From contig NZ_VITA01000016.1 in the NCBI RefSeq assembly GCF_007827695.1, positions 1 to 64,000 of the forward strand: a stretch of 64,000 nt of DNA, in the 5' to 3' direction. Both the position numbers and the translations under genes were made by a program. This DNA is from Sinorhizobium medicae (GTDB lineage: Bacteria > Pseudomonadota > Alphaproteobacteria > Rhizobiales > Rhizobiaceae). This document shows, one piece after another, positions 7,277-15,753 of the stretch; position 1 is the first letter of the stretch, and each line of letters begins with the position of its first letter. The notes beneath the pieces were generated by a model. It did no database searches, was not told where the DNA came from, and was given only the letters and a program-made list of their open reading frames with translations.

Positions 7277-7302
7277 TCCACACTCCGTCCAATTTCCGGA
7301 GC

Positions 7303-7701
7303 CTATATGGCGCAGCTCTTGCACTGACCCCGGATTTCAATCGTCGTCTTCTCCGTTTTGAACTCCTGCGCACGCGCCAGCGTCGACAGCCGTTCCTCGA
7401 TCACCTCGTCCTGGAGCTCGGTCACCTGACCGCAGCCTTCGCAGATGGTAAAGGCCGTGACGCCATGCTCGTGCTCGTGTTCATGCGGGCACGCGCACGC
7501 GACGAAAGCGTTGAGGCTCTCCAGGCGATGAACCAGGCCGTATTCAAGCAATTTGTCGAGCGCGCGGTAGACTTGCAACGGTGCGCGAAATCCCTGGTCG
7601 CGCAGCTTATCGAGGATGGTATAGGCGCTCAGCGGCCCGTCTGAATGGGTTAGTGCCCCCATGACCAGCGCCTGGTTCTTTGTCAGTTGAGGCGTAGCCA
7701 T
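7303..7701 (-). CDS. zur: Zinc uptake regulator, Fur family
   Basis: 132 residues. An N-terminal winged helix (TKNQALVMGALTHSDGPLSAYTILDKL) is followed by a dimerisation and metal domain. Metal ligands visible are the cluster CACPHEHEHEH at 69-79, CEGC at 87-90 and CKSC at 127-130. The paired CxxC motifs are the structural zinc site of Fur proteins. It is the last gene of the znuCB-zur operon; its ATG overlaps the znuB stop by one base (TGATG). Family knowledge: with zinc bound, Zur represses the high-affinity zinc importer. The two palindromes between znuC and znuA are its likely targets, so the operon would be autoregulated. The assignment to Zur rather than Fur/Mur rests on the znu linkage and His-rich loop. 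Confidence 0.93.
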   Translation of the reverse strand: MATPQLTKNQALVMGALTHSDGPLSAYTILDKLRDQGFRAPLQVYRALDKLLEYGLVHRLESLNAFVACACPHEHEHEHGVTAFTICEGCGQVTELQDEVIEERLSTLARAQEFKTEKTTIEIRGQCKSCAI

Positions 7702-8528
7702 CAGTGATGTCCTCCATGCGAAGAATGCGGGGCGCTCTCGATCCGGCGACCGACCGGCAGCAGACTCAGCACGAAAAGAGCCAGCGCCGCAACCACGATA
7801 GACGGACCCGACGGCGTATCCCAATGAAGCGAGCCGAAAAGCCCGCCGGCCACGGCGACCGCTCCGATGAGAGAAGCAAGCACAGCCATTGTTTCCGGCG
7901 ATGAGGAGAAGCGGCGGGCGGTTGCCGCCGGTATGATCAACAGCGAGGTGATCAGCAGGATGCCGACGATCTTCATCGCGATCGCTATCACCAGGGCCAT
8001 GAGCAGCATGAAGAAGAGCCGCGCTCGCTCTGGCTTGAGCCCTTCCGCCTCGGCGAGTTCCGGGTTGACGGTGGAAGCGAGCAATGGGCGCCACAGATAG
8101 ACGAGCGCGAAGACGACCAGAATGCCGCCGCCCCATACGATGTCTATGTCGGCTCTTGAAACCGCGAGGATGTCGCCGAAAAGGAATCCGACGAGATCGA
8201 TCCGGACCCAGGTCATGAAGGCGACGATGACCAGACCGATCGACAGCGCCGAATGCGAGAGGATGCCGAGCAGCGCGTCCGTCGAGAGCGCGCCTCGCTT
8301 CTGCAGAAAGAGAAGCAGCACCGAGACGGCGGAGGCGACGACGAAGACGCTCACCATAAGATTGAGGTCCATGAGCAGCGAAAGTGCCACCCCGAGCAGC
8401 GCCGAATGCGCCATCGTATCGCCGAAATAGGCCATGCGCCGCCAGATCACGAAACAACCCAGCGGCCCCGCGACCATGGCAATGCCTATTCCCGCGACGA
8501 GCGCGCGGATGAAGAAATCGTCAAGCAT
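7701..8528 (-). CDS. znuB: Zinc ABC transporter permease ZnuB
   Basis: 275 residues, an ABC-3 family permease with about eight membrane segments starting at LDDFFIRALVAGIGIAMVAGPLGCFVIW. The EAA-like cytoplasmic loop region AEAEGLKPERARLFF and the glycine-rich MKIVGILLITSLLIIPAATA are typical of the manganese/zinc class. The C-terminal tail ends in SSHGGHH. It forms the channel with ZnuC. The start codon lies inside the last codons of znuC (8-base overlap), so translation is probably coupled. Confidence 0.93.
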   Translation of the reverse strand: MLDDFFIRALVAGIGIAMVAGPLGCFVIWRRMAYFGDTMAHSALLGVALSLLMDLNLMVSVFVVASAVSVLLLFLQKRGALSTDALLGILSHSALSIGLVIVAFMTWVRIDLVGFLFGDILAVSRADIDIVWGGGILVVFALVYLWRPLLASTVNPELAEAEGLKPERARLFFMLLMALVIAIAMKIVGILLITSLLIIPAATARRFSSSPETMAVLASLIGAVAVAGGLFGSLHWDTPSGPSIVVAALALFVLSLLPVGRRIESAPHSSHGGHH

Positions 8529-9426
8529 CACGCTTCTCCGCACCGTCGTAGCCCTGCAGCCGCGTGTGGTGGCCGCAGCCGCAGTCGGGTTCGTGATCAT
8601 GGATATTGCCGGCTTCACCGTGGTGATGGCCGTCGTCGGGAAAACAGCTCTCGGTGATGCTGCCGTCGGCGTGCAGCACACGCCCGTCCGGCAGGTGCGT
8701 ATGGTCGTGGTGGTGACTGTAAACGGCAAGAGCGCCGGCTGCCCGACGTCCGAACAGCTTGAGGTATTCCGGGCTCTGGCTCACCACCTGCGGCGTTCCG
8801 CGACAGCAGACGTGGCCATTGAGGCAGACGACCGTATCGGTCTCCGCCATGACGATATGGAGGTCGTGCGAAATGAGCAGTATCCCGCAGCCGGTGCGAT
8901 TGCGGATCTGCTTGATCAGTTCGTAGAGCGCAATTTCGCCGGAAAAATCGACGCCCTGCACCGGCTCATCCAAGACCAGAAGATCGGGTTTGCGGGCGAT
9001 CGCGCGCGCAAGAAGCGCCCGCTGGAATTCGCCACCCGAAAGATGCTGGACCTCAGCCTTCGCCATGTGCAGCATGCCCGTCGCGGCAAGCGCCTCATCG
9101 ATTTCCCGGCGCTTCAGCGGCCCGGTCAACGTCATCAGCCGCTCGACCGTCAATGGCAGCGTCCAGTCCACGGCAAGCTTCTGGGGCACGTAGCCGACCC
9201 GCAAGCCGGCAACCCGCTCGACATGACCTTCATCCGGTTTGAGCACGCCGATCGCCGTCTTCGCCGTGGTCGTCTTGCCCGACCCGTTCGGACCGATGAG
9301 GGTAACGATCTCCCCGCGGCTGATCGAAAAATCGACGCCGCGTACGAGCCATTTCCCGTTTCGACACACCCCCGCATTGGCGAGACTGACCAAGGTCGTC
9401 GTTTCTGGTGAGCGGAAATTCAGCAT
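8521..9426 (-). CDS. znuC: Zinc ABC transporter ATP-binding protein ZnuC
   Basis: 301 residues from the ATG at 9426. An in-frame start at 9453 would run into the operator region and is less likely. Walker A is GPNGSGKTT at 45-53, the signature LSGGEFQ begins at 129, Walker B is LLVLDEP at about 149-155, and the switch His is in ISHDLH. Past residue 240 a non-ABC tail carries HHHDHTH, then DDGHHHGEAGNIHDHEPDCGCGHH, which is long and His/Cys-rich even for ZnuC and may chelate zinc. It energises ZnuB for uptake of zinc delivered by periplasmic ZnuA. First gene of znuCB-zur. Confidence 0.93.
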   Translation of the reverse strand: MLNFRSPETTTLVSLANAGVCRNGKWLVRGVDFSISRGEIVTLIGPNGSGKTTTAKTAIGVLKPDEGHVERVAGLRVGYVPQKLAVDWTLPLTVERLMTLTGPLKRREIDEALAATGMLHMAKAEVQHLSGGEFQRALLARAIARKPDLLVLDEPVQGVDFSGEIALYELIKQIRNRTGCGILLISHDLHIVMAETDTVVCLNGHVCCRGTPQVVSQSPEYLKLFGRRAAGALAVYSHHHDHTHLPDGRVLHADGSITESCFPDDGHHHGEAGNIHDHEPDCGCGHHTRLQGYDGAEKRDA

Positions 9427-9466
9427 CAAAAAAATCCGGCTGGTGGTTGCCACTGGCTATCGCACA

Positions 9467-9481
9467 CGTTATAGCATAACG
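9467..9481. promoter_or_regulatory. Candidate Zur box 1 (znuC side)
   Basis: Perfect inverted repeat CGTTAT-AGC-ATAACG centred 48 bases upstream of the znuC start. AT-rich palindromes with GTTAT/ATAAC arms are the form of Zur sites in rhizobia. Its position suits repression of znuCB-zur. Confidence 0.6.
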
Positions 9482-9486
9482 CAATT

Positions 9487-9502
9487 GATGTAATAACATA
9501 AC
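9487..9502. promoter_or_regulatory. Candidate Zur box 2 (znuA side)
   Basis: GATGTAATAACATAAC, with ATGT/ACAT and GTAAT/GTTAT half-sites, about 70 bases upstream of the znuA ATG and only 5 bases from box 1. The rhizobial Zur consensus (GTTATAATATAAC-like) is approached closely. The pair could serve the two divergent promoters. Confidence 0.6.
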
Positions 9503-9569
9503 AGTGCCGTTTCAAGCAACGCCGGTGCGCAAGAACCGGCACAGCCCTCCCGGACAACTGGAGAAAACA

Positions 9570-10613
9570 ATGAAATCGACGACTGCCCTTCTCTTCGCCT
9601 CGACGGTTCTTCTGGCCTCCCCAGCTCTTGCGGAGACGCCCAATGTGGTCGTCTCGATCAAGCCGGTCCACTCGCTGGTCGCGTCGATCATGGAGGGAGT
9701 CGGCGAGCCGTCGCTCATCATGGAAGGCGCCGCCTCCCCTCATACCTATACGATGAAACCTTCAAATGCGGCCGCACTGCAGGCCGCGAAGGTCGTATTC
9801 TGGGTAGGGCCCGGCCTCGAGGCGTTTCTCGACACGCCGCTTGATGCGCTCAGCACAGGAGCCCGGGTGGTCGAACTCGGCGAAGCCCCTGGGCTCGACA
9901 AGCTGAAATTCCGCGAGGGCGGCGCTTTCGAGGGGCATGATCATGGTGAAGAAGGTCACGCTGATGAGGGTCACGCGGGCGAAGGTCACGCGGGGGAAGC
10001 CGACCATGACGGGCACGAGGATCACGGCGATGCCCATGCCGGCGAAGCGGCGAGTGCCGAGAACGCAGCCGGCCATGAGCATCACGATCATGGCGAAGGC
10101 GAATTCGACATGCACATGTGGCTGGACCCGATGAACGCCAAGGCCATGGCGGCCGAGATCGAGAAGACCCTGTCCTCGGCAGATCCGGACAACGCCGCCA
10201 CTTACAAAGCAAACCTGGAGAAGCTCAACGAGCGGATCGGCGCTCTCGACAAGAGCCTTGCCGAGACCGTGGCTGCCATCAAGGACAAGCCGTTCGTCGT
10301 CTTCCACGACGCGTATCAATACTTCGAGCACCGCTACAAAGTGCGCGTGGCCGGTTCGATCACGGTCAGCCCCGAAGTGCTGCCCGGCGCGGAACGACTC
10401 TCCGAAATCCGCGCAAAGATCAAGGAATTGGGCGCGACCTGCGTTTTCGCCGAGCCGCAGTTCGAGCCTAAGCTCGTCGGCGTCGTGATCGAAGGCACGC
10501 CGGCGAAATCCGGCACGCTCGACCCGGAAGGCGGCACCCTCGATGCAGGCCCCGACCTCTATTTCGAACTGATGGAAAGCATCGGCGCTTCGCTGAAGGA
10601 GTGCCTGTCCTAG
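9570..10613 (+). CDS. znuA: Periplasmic zinc-binding protein ZnuA
   Basis: 347 residues with signal peptide at 1-21 (LLFASTVLLASPALA) and ribosome site GGAGAAAAC. Cluster A-I metal-binding protein fold. Zn ligands are expected at H58 (SPHTY), H182 (DMHMWLDP) and the later His in VFHDAYQYFEH. A long flexible His/Asp/Glu-rich insert occupies about 122-175 (repeats of EGHAGEGHAGE, HEHHDHGEGE). This is the zinc-scavenging loop that separates ZnuA from manganese binders. Transcribed divergently from znuCB-zur with the Zur boxes between. Translation start chosen at the Shine-Dalgarno, not the upstream in-frame GTG. Confidence 0.95.
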   Translation: MKSTTALLFASTVLLASPALAETPNVVVSIKPVHSLVASIMEGVGEPSLIMEGAASPHTYTMKPSNAAALQAAKVVFWVGPGLEAFLDTPLDALSTGARVVELGEAPGLDKLKFREGGAFEGHDHGEEGHADEGHAGEGHAGEADHDGHEDHGDAHAGEAASAENAAGHEHHDHGEGEFDMHMWLDPMNAKAMAAEIEKTLSSADPDNAATYKANLEKLNERIGALDKSLAETVAAIKDKPFVVFHDAYQYFEHRYKVRVAGSITVSPEVLPGAERLSEIRAKIKELGATCVFAEPQFEPKLVGVVIEGTPAKSGTLDPEGGTLDAGPDLYFELMESIGASLKECLS

Positions 10614-10626
10614 GCGACCTGATACG

Positions 10627-11340
10627 TCATCGCGCTCTGCCGGGCAGCAGGTCGTCGCCTCGAGTGACCGGGTAGGTTCTGAGAGAGCGGAATGCTTCGG
10701 CGGCTTCGGCATTGATGGCGAGGCCGCGATGCCTCGCATTTCGTAGCATAATACCGGACAGGCTTTCGCCATAAGCCTGCTGCATCCAGATTTCCTGGCT
10801 CTTGTGGCAGGCTAGCATTTCCGCCTTTCGCGGCAAGACCGACGAGATATCGACATAGTGCTCCGGGGAAAAGTCGATGCCGGCGACGTTGTCCATGAAG
10901 AAGACATGCGGAATCTTGCTGCAGGCAGGCAGTGCCGTTTCCACCAGCCGCACGCTGGCCGGAATTCGGCAGTCCGTGGCAATCTGGCTGGCCACTCGAT
11001 GGTCCGCGATATAGTCATTGGGCGAATGCACGAACATGATGTCGGGATCAGCCTGCCTGATGGCGTCCAGAAAGGCCGTGCGGGTGGGACGATCGTTAAA
11101 CAACCACTCATCCTCGAACCCCATCCAGATCAGTGTCGCGCCCAACAAGGCGGCGGAGGCCTCCTGTTCTTGCCGGCGGATAGCGGAAATCTCGGCTTTC
11201 GTCAGGTCCGGTGTACCTACGGAACCGTCAGTGGCAACAGCCGTGAAAATTGAATGCCCCTCCTCGGCATAAAGCGCCAATGTGCCGCCGCAGAGGATTT
11301 CGATATCGTCGGGATGTGCTCCGATCGCCAGTACGTTCAT
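10627..11340 (-). CDS. PIG-L/LmbE family deacetylase
   Basis: 237 residues. MNVLAIGAHPDDIEILCGGTLAL carries the family signature with zinc ligands and base in AHPDD (8-12). A third ligand is probably the His in DYIADHR. PIG-L enzymes remove acetyl groups from N-acetylglucosamine-type sugars, mycothiol precursors or related amides in the cytoplasm. It ends the gene set that begins with the binding protein at 15471 and follows the ATPase gene by 11 bases, so it probably processes an imported N-acetylated compound. It converges on znuA with a 13-base gap. The substrate is not readable from sequence. Confidence 0.85.
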   Translation of the reverse strand: MNVLAIGAHPDDIEILCGGTLALYAEEGHSIFTAVATDGSVGTPDLTKAEISAIRRQEQEASAALLGATLIWMGFEDEWLFNDRPTRTAFLDAIRQADPDIMFVHSPNDYIADHRVASQIATDCRIPASVRLVETALPACSKIPHVFFMDNVAGIDFSPEHYVDISSVLPRKAEMLACHKSQEIWMQQAYGESLSGIMLRNARHRGLAINAEAAEAFRSLRTYPVTRGDDLLPGRAR

Positions 11341-11351
11341 GGGTGTTCGCT

Positions 11352-12419
11352 CTAAACGACAGCTTGAAGAGGGACAGTTTTGCCGCCGTCATCGAACGCA
11401 AGCATCTGCTCGAGCGTCAGCAGCAACTGGCAATTTTCGCCAGGCCGAAGCGGCGCGCGGCCATCTGTTCGGAAGACGATGTCCGCGCCCATATTGCAAT
11501 CGGCATAAACAAAGCTCTCCGCGCCGAAAAACTCGACATTGCGCACGGTGCAATTCAGGTGACCGCCCGTTTCCACCGGGCGGATATGCTCCGGCCGGAT
11601 ACCGACAGCCAGAACGTCGCGGGTGGCGGCCACCGGCAATTGCCGATCGGCGCCGCTCATCAGCAGCATGCCCTCAGGCCCCATTCGCCCAGCCACGATG
11701 TTTATCCGGGGGCTTCCGATAAACTCGGCGACAAACCGGTTTGCCGGCTGTTCGTAAAGCTCCGAGGGTGTGCCGATCTGCTCGATACGCCCCTGATTGA
11801 GGACGACGATCCGGTCCGCCAGCGTCATCGCCTCGGTCTGGTCGTGCGTAACGTAGATCATGGTTGCGCCGTAGGTGCTGTGCAGCCGTGCCACCTCGAG
11901 CCGCATCTCCGCCCGAAGGGCTGCATCGAGGTTCGATAGGGGTTCGTCGAACAAGAATGCCTTGGGCTGCCGCACGATGGCTCTCCCGATGGCCACGCGC
12001 TGGCGCTGACCGCCGGACAATTCGCGCGGGTAACGCTCGAGCAGATGGTCGAGATGCAGGCTCTGCGCCACTTCAACCACCCGCTCGCTGGCAACGGTGC
12101 GTTCCACGCCGGCAACGCGCAAGCTGAACCCGATGTTCTGCCGCACCGTCATATGCGGATAAAGGGCATAATTCTGAAAAACCATGGCAAGACCACGCCT
12201 TGCCGCGGGAAGTGCGGTGACATCCACCCCGTCGATATAGATCCGGCCGAAGCTGATATCGTCGATGCCGCAGATCATCCTCAACAGGGTGGACTTGCCG
12301 CAACCGGAGGGACCGACGAATACCAACCGCTCACCATCGGCAATGGTCAGGTCGAACTCTTTGATGACTTCAACGGAATCGAAGGACTTGCGCAGCCCTC
12401 GCAGCACGATCTCACTCAT
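11352..12419 (-). CDS. Sugar ABC transporter ATP-binding protein (UgpC/MalK type)
   Basis: 355 residues. Walker A GPSGCGKST at 36-44, Q-loop in FQNYALYPHMTV at 81-92, signature LSGGQ at 134-138, Walker B FLFDEP, and the D-loop LSNLDA. After residue 235 the TOBE/OB regulatory domain of CUT1 ATPases begins (RINIVAGRMGPEG, VLAVGIRPEHIRPV). The CUT1 class imports oligosaccharides, glycerol phosphate and polyols. Start chosen at MSEIVLRGLRKSF; the in-frame extension upstream overlaps the permease gene. Downstream of two permeases and followed by the deacetylase. Confidence 0.9.
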   Translation of the reverse strand: MSEIVLRGLRKSFDSVEVIKEFDLTIADGERLVFVGPSGCGKSTLLRMICGIDDISFGRIYIDGVDVTALPAARRGLAMVFQNYALYPHMTVRQNIGFSLRVAGVERTVASERVVEVAQSLHLDHLLERYPRELSGGQRQRVAIGRAIVRQPKAFLFDEPLSNLDAALRAEMRLEVARLHSTYGATMIYVTHDQTEAMTLADRIVVLNQGRIEQIGTPSELYEQPANRFVAEFIGSPRINIVAGRMGPEGMLLMSGADRQLPVAATRDVLAVGIRPEHIRPVETGGHLNCTVRNVEFFGAESFVYADCNMGADIVFRTDGRAPLRPGENCQLLLTLEQMLAFDDGGKTVPLQAVV

Positions 12420-12430
12420 GGATTGCTCCT

Positions 12431-13276
12431 CTAACCTTTGACCGCCGCAGCCGTCAGGCCTTTGACAAGATATCGTTGGAAAAACACGAACAGCACCAGC
12501 AGTGGCAGCGTGGCAATTGTCGCCACCGCCATGGCTGCTCCCCACATGGGCTGGCGCTGATAGGGCTGCGTATAGCTGGTAATCCCGGTCGCCAGGACGG
12601 CCAGCTCTTCACGCGTCACCGCAACCAAGGGCCAAAGGAAATTTCCCCAGCTCCAGATGAAGATGATGATGGCCAGACTGGCCAGAGCCGGCGTGAGAAG
12701 CGGCAGCACGATGAAGAAGAAGATGCGGATCTCGCCCGCGCCATCGGCCCGCGCCGCCTCGATTATCTCATCGGGTATGTCGTAGACGTATTGGCGCATC
12801 ATGAAGACGCCGAACGCATTCATCATGCCGGGCACGATCAGACCCTGGTAGGAGTTCACCCAACCCAGCAGCTTGATCTCGACGAATAGCGGCACCACCA
12901 GAATTTGGGTGGGTATCATCATGGTCGAGATAACGAAGAGGAAGAGTGCCGTCCTCCCGGGAAAGGTGAACTTGGCAAAGCCGTATCCGGCAAGCGCGCT
13001 GAACAGAAGCGTCACCCCGACATTGATGGCCGCGACCAGCGAACTATTGAACAGATAAGTCCCCAGAGGGGCGATTTCGGCTGCCCGCTGGAACTGTCCG
13101 GGGCCCTGGAAATCAAGCGGCAGGAAGCTGAACCTTTGCGAGATGATTTCTGGCTCCGATTTGAACGCCGAAACCAGCATGAAATAAATCGGAAAAAAGA
13201 AGACAATCGCCACCACGGCCGTCATTACGACCGACAGGGCTGCGGAGCGCCGAAGCGGTGAACCGAAAACACTCAT
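12431..13276 (-). CDS. Sugar ABC transporter permease (MalG type)
   Basis: 281 residues with six predicted membrane spans. The CUT1 EAA motif is present as EAARADGAGEIRIFFFIVLPLL, which docks on the ATPase. The start at 13276 makes an ATGA overlap with the stop of the upstream permease; MVGTTE at 13294 is an alternative in frame. The C terminus is YLVKGLTAAAVKG, the standard MalG-like ending. Inner-membrane half-channel partner of the gene upstream. Confidence 0.9.
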   Translation of the reverse strand: MSVFGSPLRRSAALSVVMTAVVAIVFFFPIYFMLVSAFKSEPEIISQRFSFLPLDFQGPGQFQRAAEIAPLGTYLFNSSLVAAINVGVTLLFSALAGYGFAKFTFPGRTALFLFVISTMMIPTQILVVPLFVEIKLLGWVNSYQGLIVPGMMNAFGVFMMRQYVYDIPDEIIEAARADGAGEIRIFFFIVLPLLTPALASLAIIIFIWSWGNFLWPLVAVTREELAVLATGITSYTQPYQRQPMWGAAMAVATIATLPLLVLFVFFQRYLVKGLTAAAVKG

Positions 13277-14199
13277 TTCTGTCGTCCCAACCATAGCTGC
13301 GCCGCCGTAACAAGCAGGATCACGGCAAACAAAAGCACCGAGGCGGCGGCGGCCTCGCCCATGCGGAAATATTGGAATCCGTATTTGAGGATCAGCAGGC
13401 CGAGCGTCAGGTTGGCGTCAGCCGGCCCACCCCGGTCGGGGGTCATTTCATATTGCAGCACAAACGCCTGGAAAGCGTTGATCGTGCTTAAAGCTGCGAC
13501 AAGTACGGCTGTCGGCTTGAGCAAAGGCAGGGTGATCAGAAAGAATATCTGTTTGTCCGAAGCACCGTCGAGTTCGCCGGCTCGCCGCAAATCGTCGGGA
13601 ACGCCCGCAAGCCCCGCCAACCAGATCATCGAGAAGAACGGGATCATCGTCCAGTCATTCACCACGATCATGACCAGACGAGAGAGAACGGGATCGGTAA
13701 GCCAGCGTATTTCCGTGACGCCGAATATCGGCCCCACGAGCCCCGTCACCAATCCATTCGGATGCAGCAGGACCTTCCATATGACGGCGACGACGACCAA
13801 TGGCGGCAACACAGGGCTGAAGAACAAAGATTTCCATATATTTCGCGATGCAAAGCAGCGGTCGAACCGGAGCGCCAGCCACAGGGAAAGCACCCACACC
13901 GGAACAGTCGCCCCGAACACGAAAAGCATGGTATTGCCGATAGCGACGAGGAATGCGCGATCGCGAAACAATCCGGTGTAGTTTCCCAGCCCAATCCATT
14001 GCGGCGGCGTCAGCAGATCATACCGCGTGAAGCTGAGATATACGCCGAAGCCGATGGGAAAGATGGCGAAGACGGCAAAGAACAGGACCGCCGGGGCGAC
14101 AAACAGCAGACCCCACCATTTTCGGTGCCTGGTCAGGGAGGGAGCTGGGAGGTCCGTTACGGACCTCCCAGCCATTTGTCGTATGTCGTTCATCGCCAT
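13273..14199 (-). CDS. Sugar ABC transporter permease (MalF type)
   Basis: 308 residues, six spans from WWGLLFVAPAVLFFAVFAIFP onward. The EAA loop appears as RRAGELDGASDKQIFFLITLPLL (first residues diverged from EAA to RAG). It starts three bases after the binding-protein stop. The first 22 codons (MAMNDIRQMAGRSVTDLPAPSL) contain a 29-base perfect inverted repeat, so either the leader peptide is encoded by a stem-loop or the start is mis-set. No alternative ATG follows before the first membrane span. Confidence 0.88.
   Translation of the reverse strand: MAMNDIRQMAGRSVTDLPAPSLTRHRKWWGLLFVAPAVLFFAVFAIFPIGFGVYLSFTRYDLLTPPQWIGLGNYTGLFRDRAFLVAIGNTMLFVFGATVPVWVLSLWLALRFDRCFASRNIWKSLFFSPVLPPLVVVAVIWKVLLHPNGLVTGLVGPIFGVTEIRWLTDPVLSRLVMIVVNDWTMIPFFSMIWLAGLAGVPDDLRRAGELDGASDKQIFFLITLPLLKPTAVLVAALSTINAFQAFVLQYEMTPDRGGPADANLTLGLLILKYGFQYFRMGEAAAASVLLFAVILLVTAAQLWLGRQK
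14144..14172 (-). repeat. Perfect 13-bp-stem palindrome at the start of the MalF-type permease gene
   Basis: GCTGGGAGGTCCG at 14144-14156 and CGGACCTCCCAGC at 14160-14172 are exact reverse complements with a 3-base loop. It lies 30 to 60 bases past the binding-protein stop and inside the first 20 permease codons. In RNA this would be a very stable hairpin, suited to protecting or favouring the binding-protein part of the mRNA. Confidence 0.8.
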
Positions 14200-14202
14200 G
14201 CG

Positions 14203-15471
14203 TCAAAACCGTCCGAGAATGGTCGACGCCTCAGCCTCGAGCTCGCCGAGAGCGGCGGAAGCATCTTCATGGTTTATAACGATCCGGTCGCGGGCGCGAG
14301 CCAGAGCGTCGCCAAGCTCGTTGAAACCCGGCACACGGGGCGAAAACACCGCCTTGTCCAGCTCGTCGGTGAAGATCGTGTTACTACCATCGGATGTATA
14401 GCTTTCCAGCTCCTGGACTGCCGGCACCGTGGTGAAGAGCCCAGCTTCTTCGAAGAGGGCCTCGCCCTGGCTCGCATAGAACGCGGCAAAGCGCCACGCT
14501 GCCTCCTGGCGTTCCGGCGGGGCATTGGCATTGACCATCATGTAATAGGCATAGGCGTTGAAACCGGTATCGACCGTTCCTTCACGCCAGCGCGGTACAG
14601 GAAAGAAGGTATAATCGATCCCTGCCGCTTTGAACTGATCGCGTCCCCATGAGCCGAAGGTGCATTCCGTAGCCAGTTCGCCAGCCAGAAAAGCATCGCG
14701 GCTCGCGGTATATTGCGGTCCGCCCAGTGCCCAATCATTGGCCCAGGCGCTCCAGAAGTCCATGACCGTGCGGACCTGAACCGAGTCGAAATCCGCAGTC
14801 AACGCCGCCTCATCGATGACGGTGCCGCCAAGCTGGTTCACCATCGCGTTGAACGTCAACCACATGAAGATCGGGTCGGACCAGTTGAAGTCGAAGCCGC
14901 GTACGACCGGAACATTTCCGTCATCCCGGCGGGTCAGCTTGCGGGCGACTTCAACCATCTCCTCCCAAGTGGCCGGTGCATCTTTTGCGGGATCGAGCCC
15001 CGCCGTACGCCACAGCGCATTGTTGGCGACGCACGCATAATTGCTCACCTCCGTCGGCAGTCCGTAAGCGACACCGTCAAACTCGGCGCCGGCGATGCCG
15101 ATCCCGAATTTCGCCTTGAGTTCATTCAAATCATCGACACCCACCGTCTTCAGATCGACCGGAGCCAACAATCGGGAATGGCGATATTGCCCGATATTGA
15201 ACGAGCCACTGTTGAACAGGTCCGGCCCGTCGCCGCTGGCGAATCCAATCTGAAGCCGCTGCTCGAACTGAGCGTTCGGGAAAATGGTCAGGTCGACATT
15301 TATGTCGGGATTGGCCTGCTCGAATGCGGCGACCAACTTCTCGTCCAGCGCCAGTCTTGGTGGATGTTCATGCATCCATACCGCGATGGTCACGGGCTCC
15401 CCAAGCGCCGGCGTTGCCAGCATGGCAATCACCGCCACGCTGCAAATTCTTTTGAGATCGATGCGTATCAT
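14203..15471 (-). CDS. Extracellular sugar-binding protein (ABC, CUT1)
   Basis: 422 residues with signal peptide at 1-24 (ICSVAVIAMLATPALG). The body is a family 1 solute-binding protein: VTIAVWMHEHPPRL, NPDINVDLTIFPNAQFEQRLQIGFASGDGPDLFNSGS, then AWRFAAFYASQGEALFEEAGLFTTVPAV near the C terminus. Periplasmic receptor for the two permeases and ATPase that follow without gaps. A perfect 18-base operator lies 53 bases upstream of the ATG. The substrate is unknown; the linked dehydratase, dehydrogenase and deacetylase suggest an acid sugar or N-acetylated sugar derivative. Confidence 0.9.
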   Translation of the reverse strand: MIRIDLKRICSVAVIAMLATPALGEPVTIAVWMHEHPPRLALDEKLVAAFEQANPDINVDLTIFPNAQFEQRLQIGFASGDGPDLFNSGSFNIGQYRHSRLLAPVDLKTVGVDDLNELKAKFGIGIAGAEFDGVAYGLPTEVSNYACVANNALWRTAGLDPAKDAPATWEEMVEVARKLTRRDDGNVPVVRGFDFNWSDPIFMWLTFNAMVNQLGGTVIDEAALTADFDSVQVRTVMDFWSAWANDWALGGPQYTASRDAFLAGELATECTFGSWGRDQFKAAGIDYTFFPVPRWREGTVDTGFNAYAYYMMVNANAPPERQEAAWRFAAFYASQGEALFEEAGLFTTVPAVQELESYTSDGSNTIFTDELDKAVFSPRVPGFNELGDALARARDRIVINHEDASAALGELEAEASTILGRF

Positions 15472-15523
15472 TCAGTCCTCCCTCAACATTGGGCGCACCC
15501 TGCCATAAGCAGCCGCGTCTTGC

Positions 15524-15541
15524 AATACGGTATACCGTATT
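15524..15541. promoter_or_regulatory. GntR operator candidate, perfect palindrome
   Basis: AATACGGTATACCGTATT, an 18-base perfect palindrome 53-70 bases upstream of the binding-protein ATG. FCD-type GntR regulators bind short palindromes centred on GTATAC or similar. A close copy precedes the gntR gene itself. Confidence 0.75.
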
Positions 15542-15572
15542 CGCTAGATCGATATTGACCGTCCGCAGTGAA

Positions 15573-15596
15573 GCGCGCCGGCAATGGTCGGCGCGC
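15573..15596 (-). terminator. Hairpin downstream of the enolase-family gene
   Basis: GCGCGCCG at 15573-15580 pairs exactly with CGGCGCGC at 15589-15596 (8-base loop). It lies about 160 bases past the stop of the minus-strand dehydratase gene. There is no clear T-run, so Rho-independent activity is uncertain. Confidence 0.4.
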
Positions 15597-15753
15597 GTCG
15601 TCAAAGCCTGAATCACCCTTTCGGGCGGTCGTGCGCCCGCGCTCTTCTTGAGATGACCGGCGCCGAGCCGAGGTTGGTGACCTCACCGACGAGGCTGAGG
15701 CGCCGGACGCCGGTCAGCATCAGCGGTCGCCAAAGGCGCAGCAAATTCATGCA

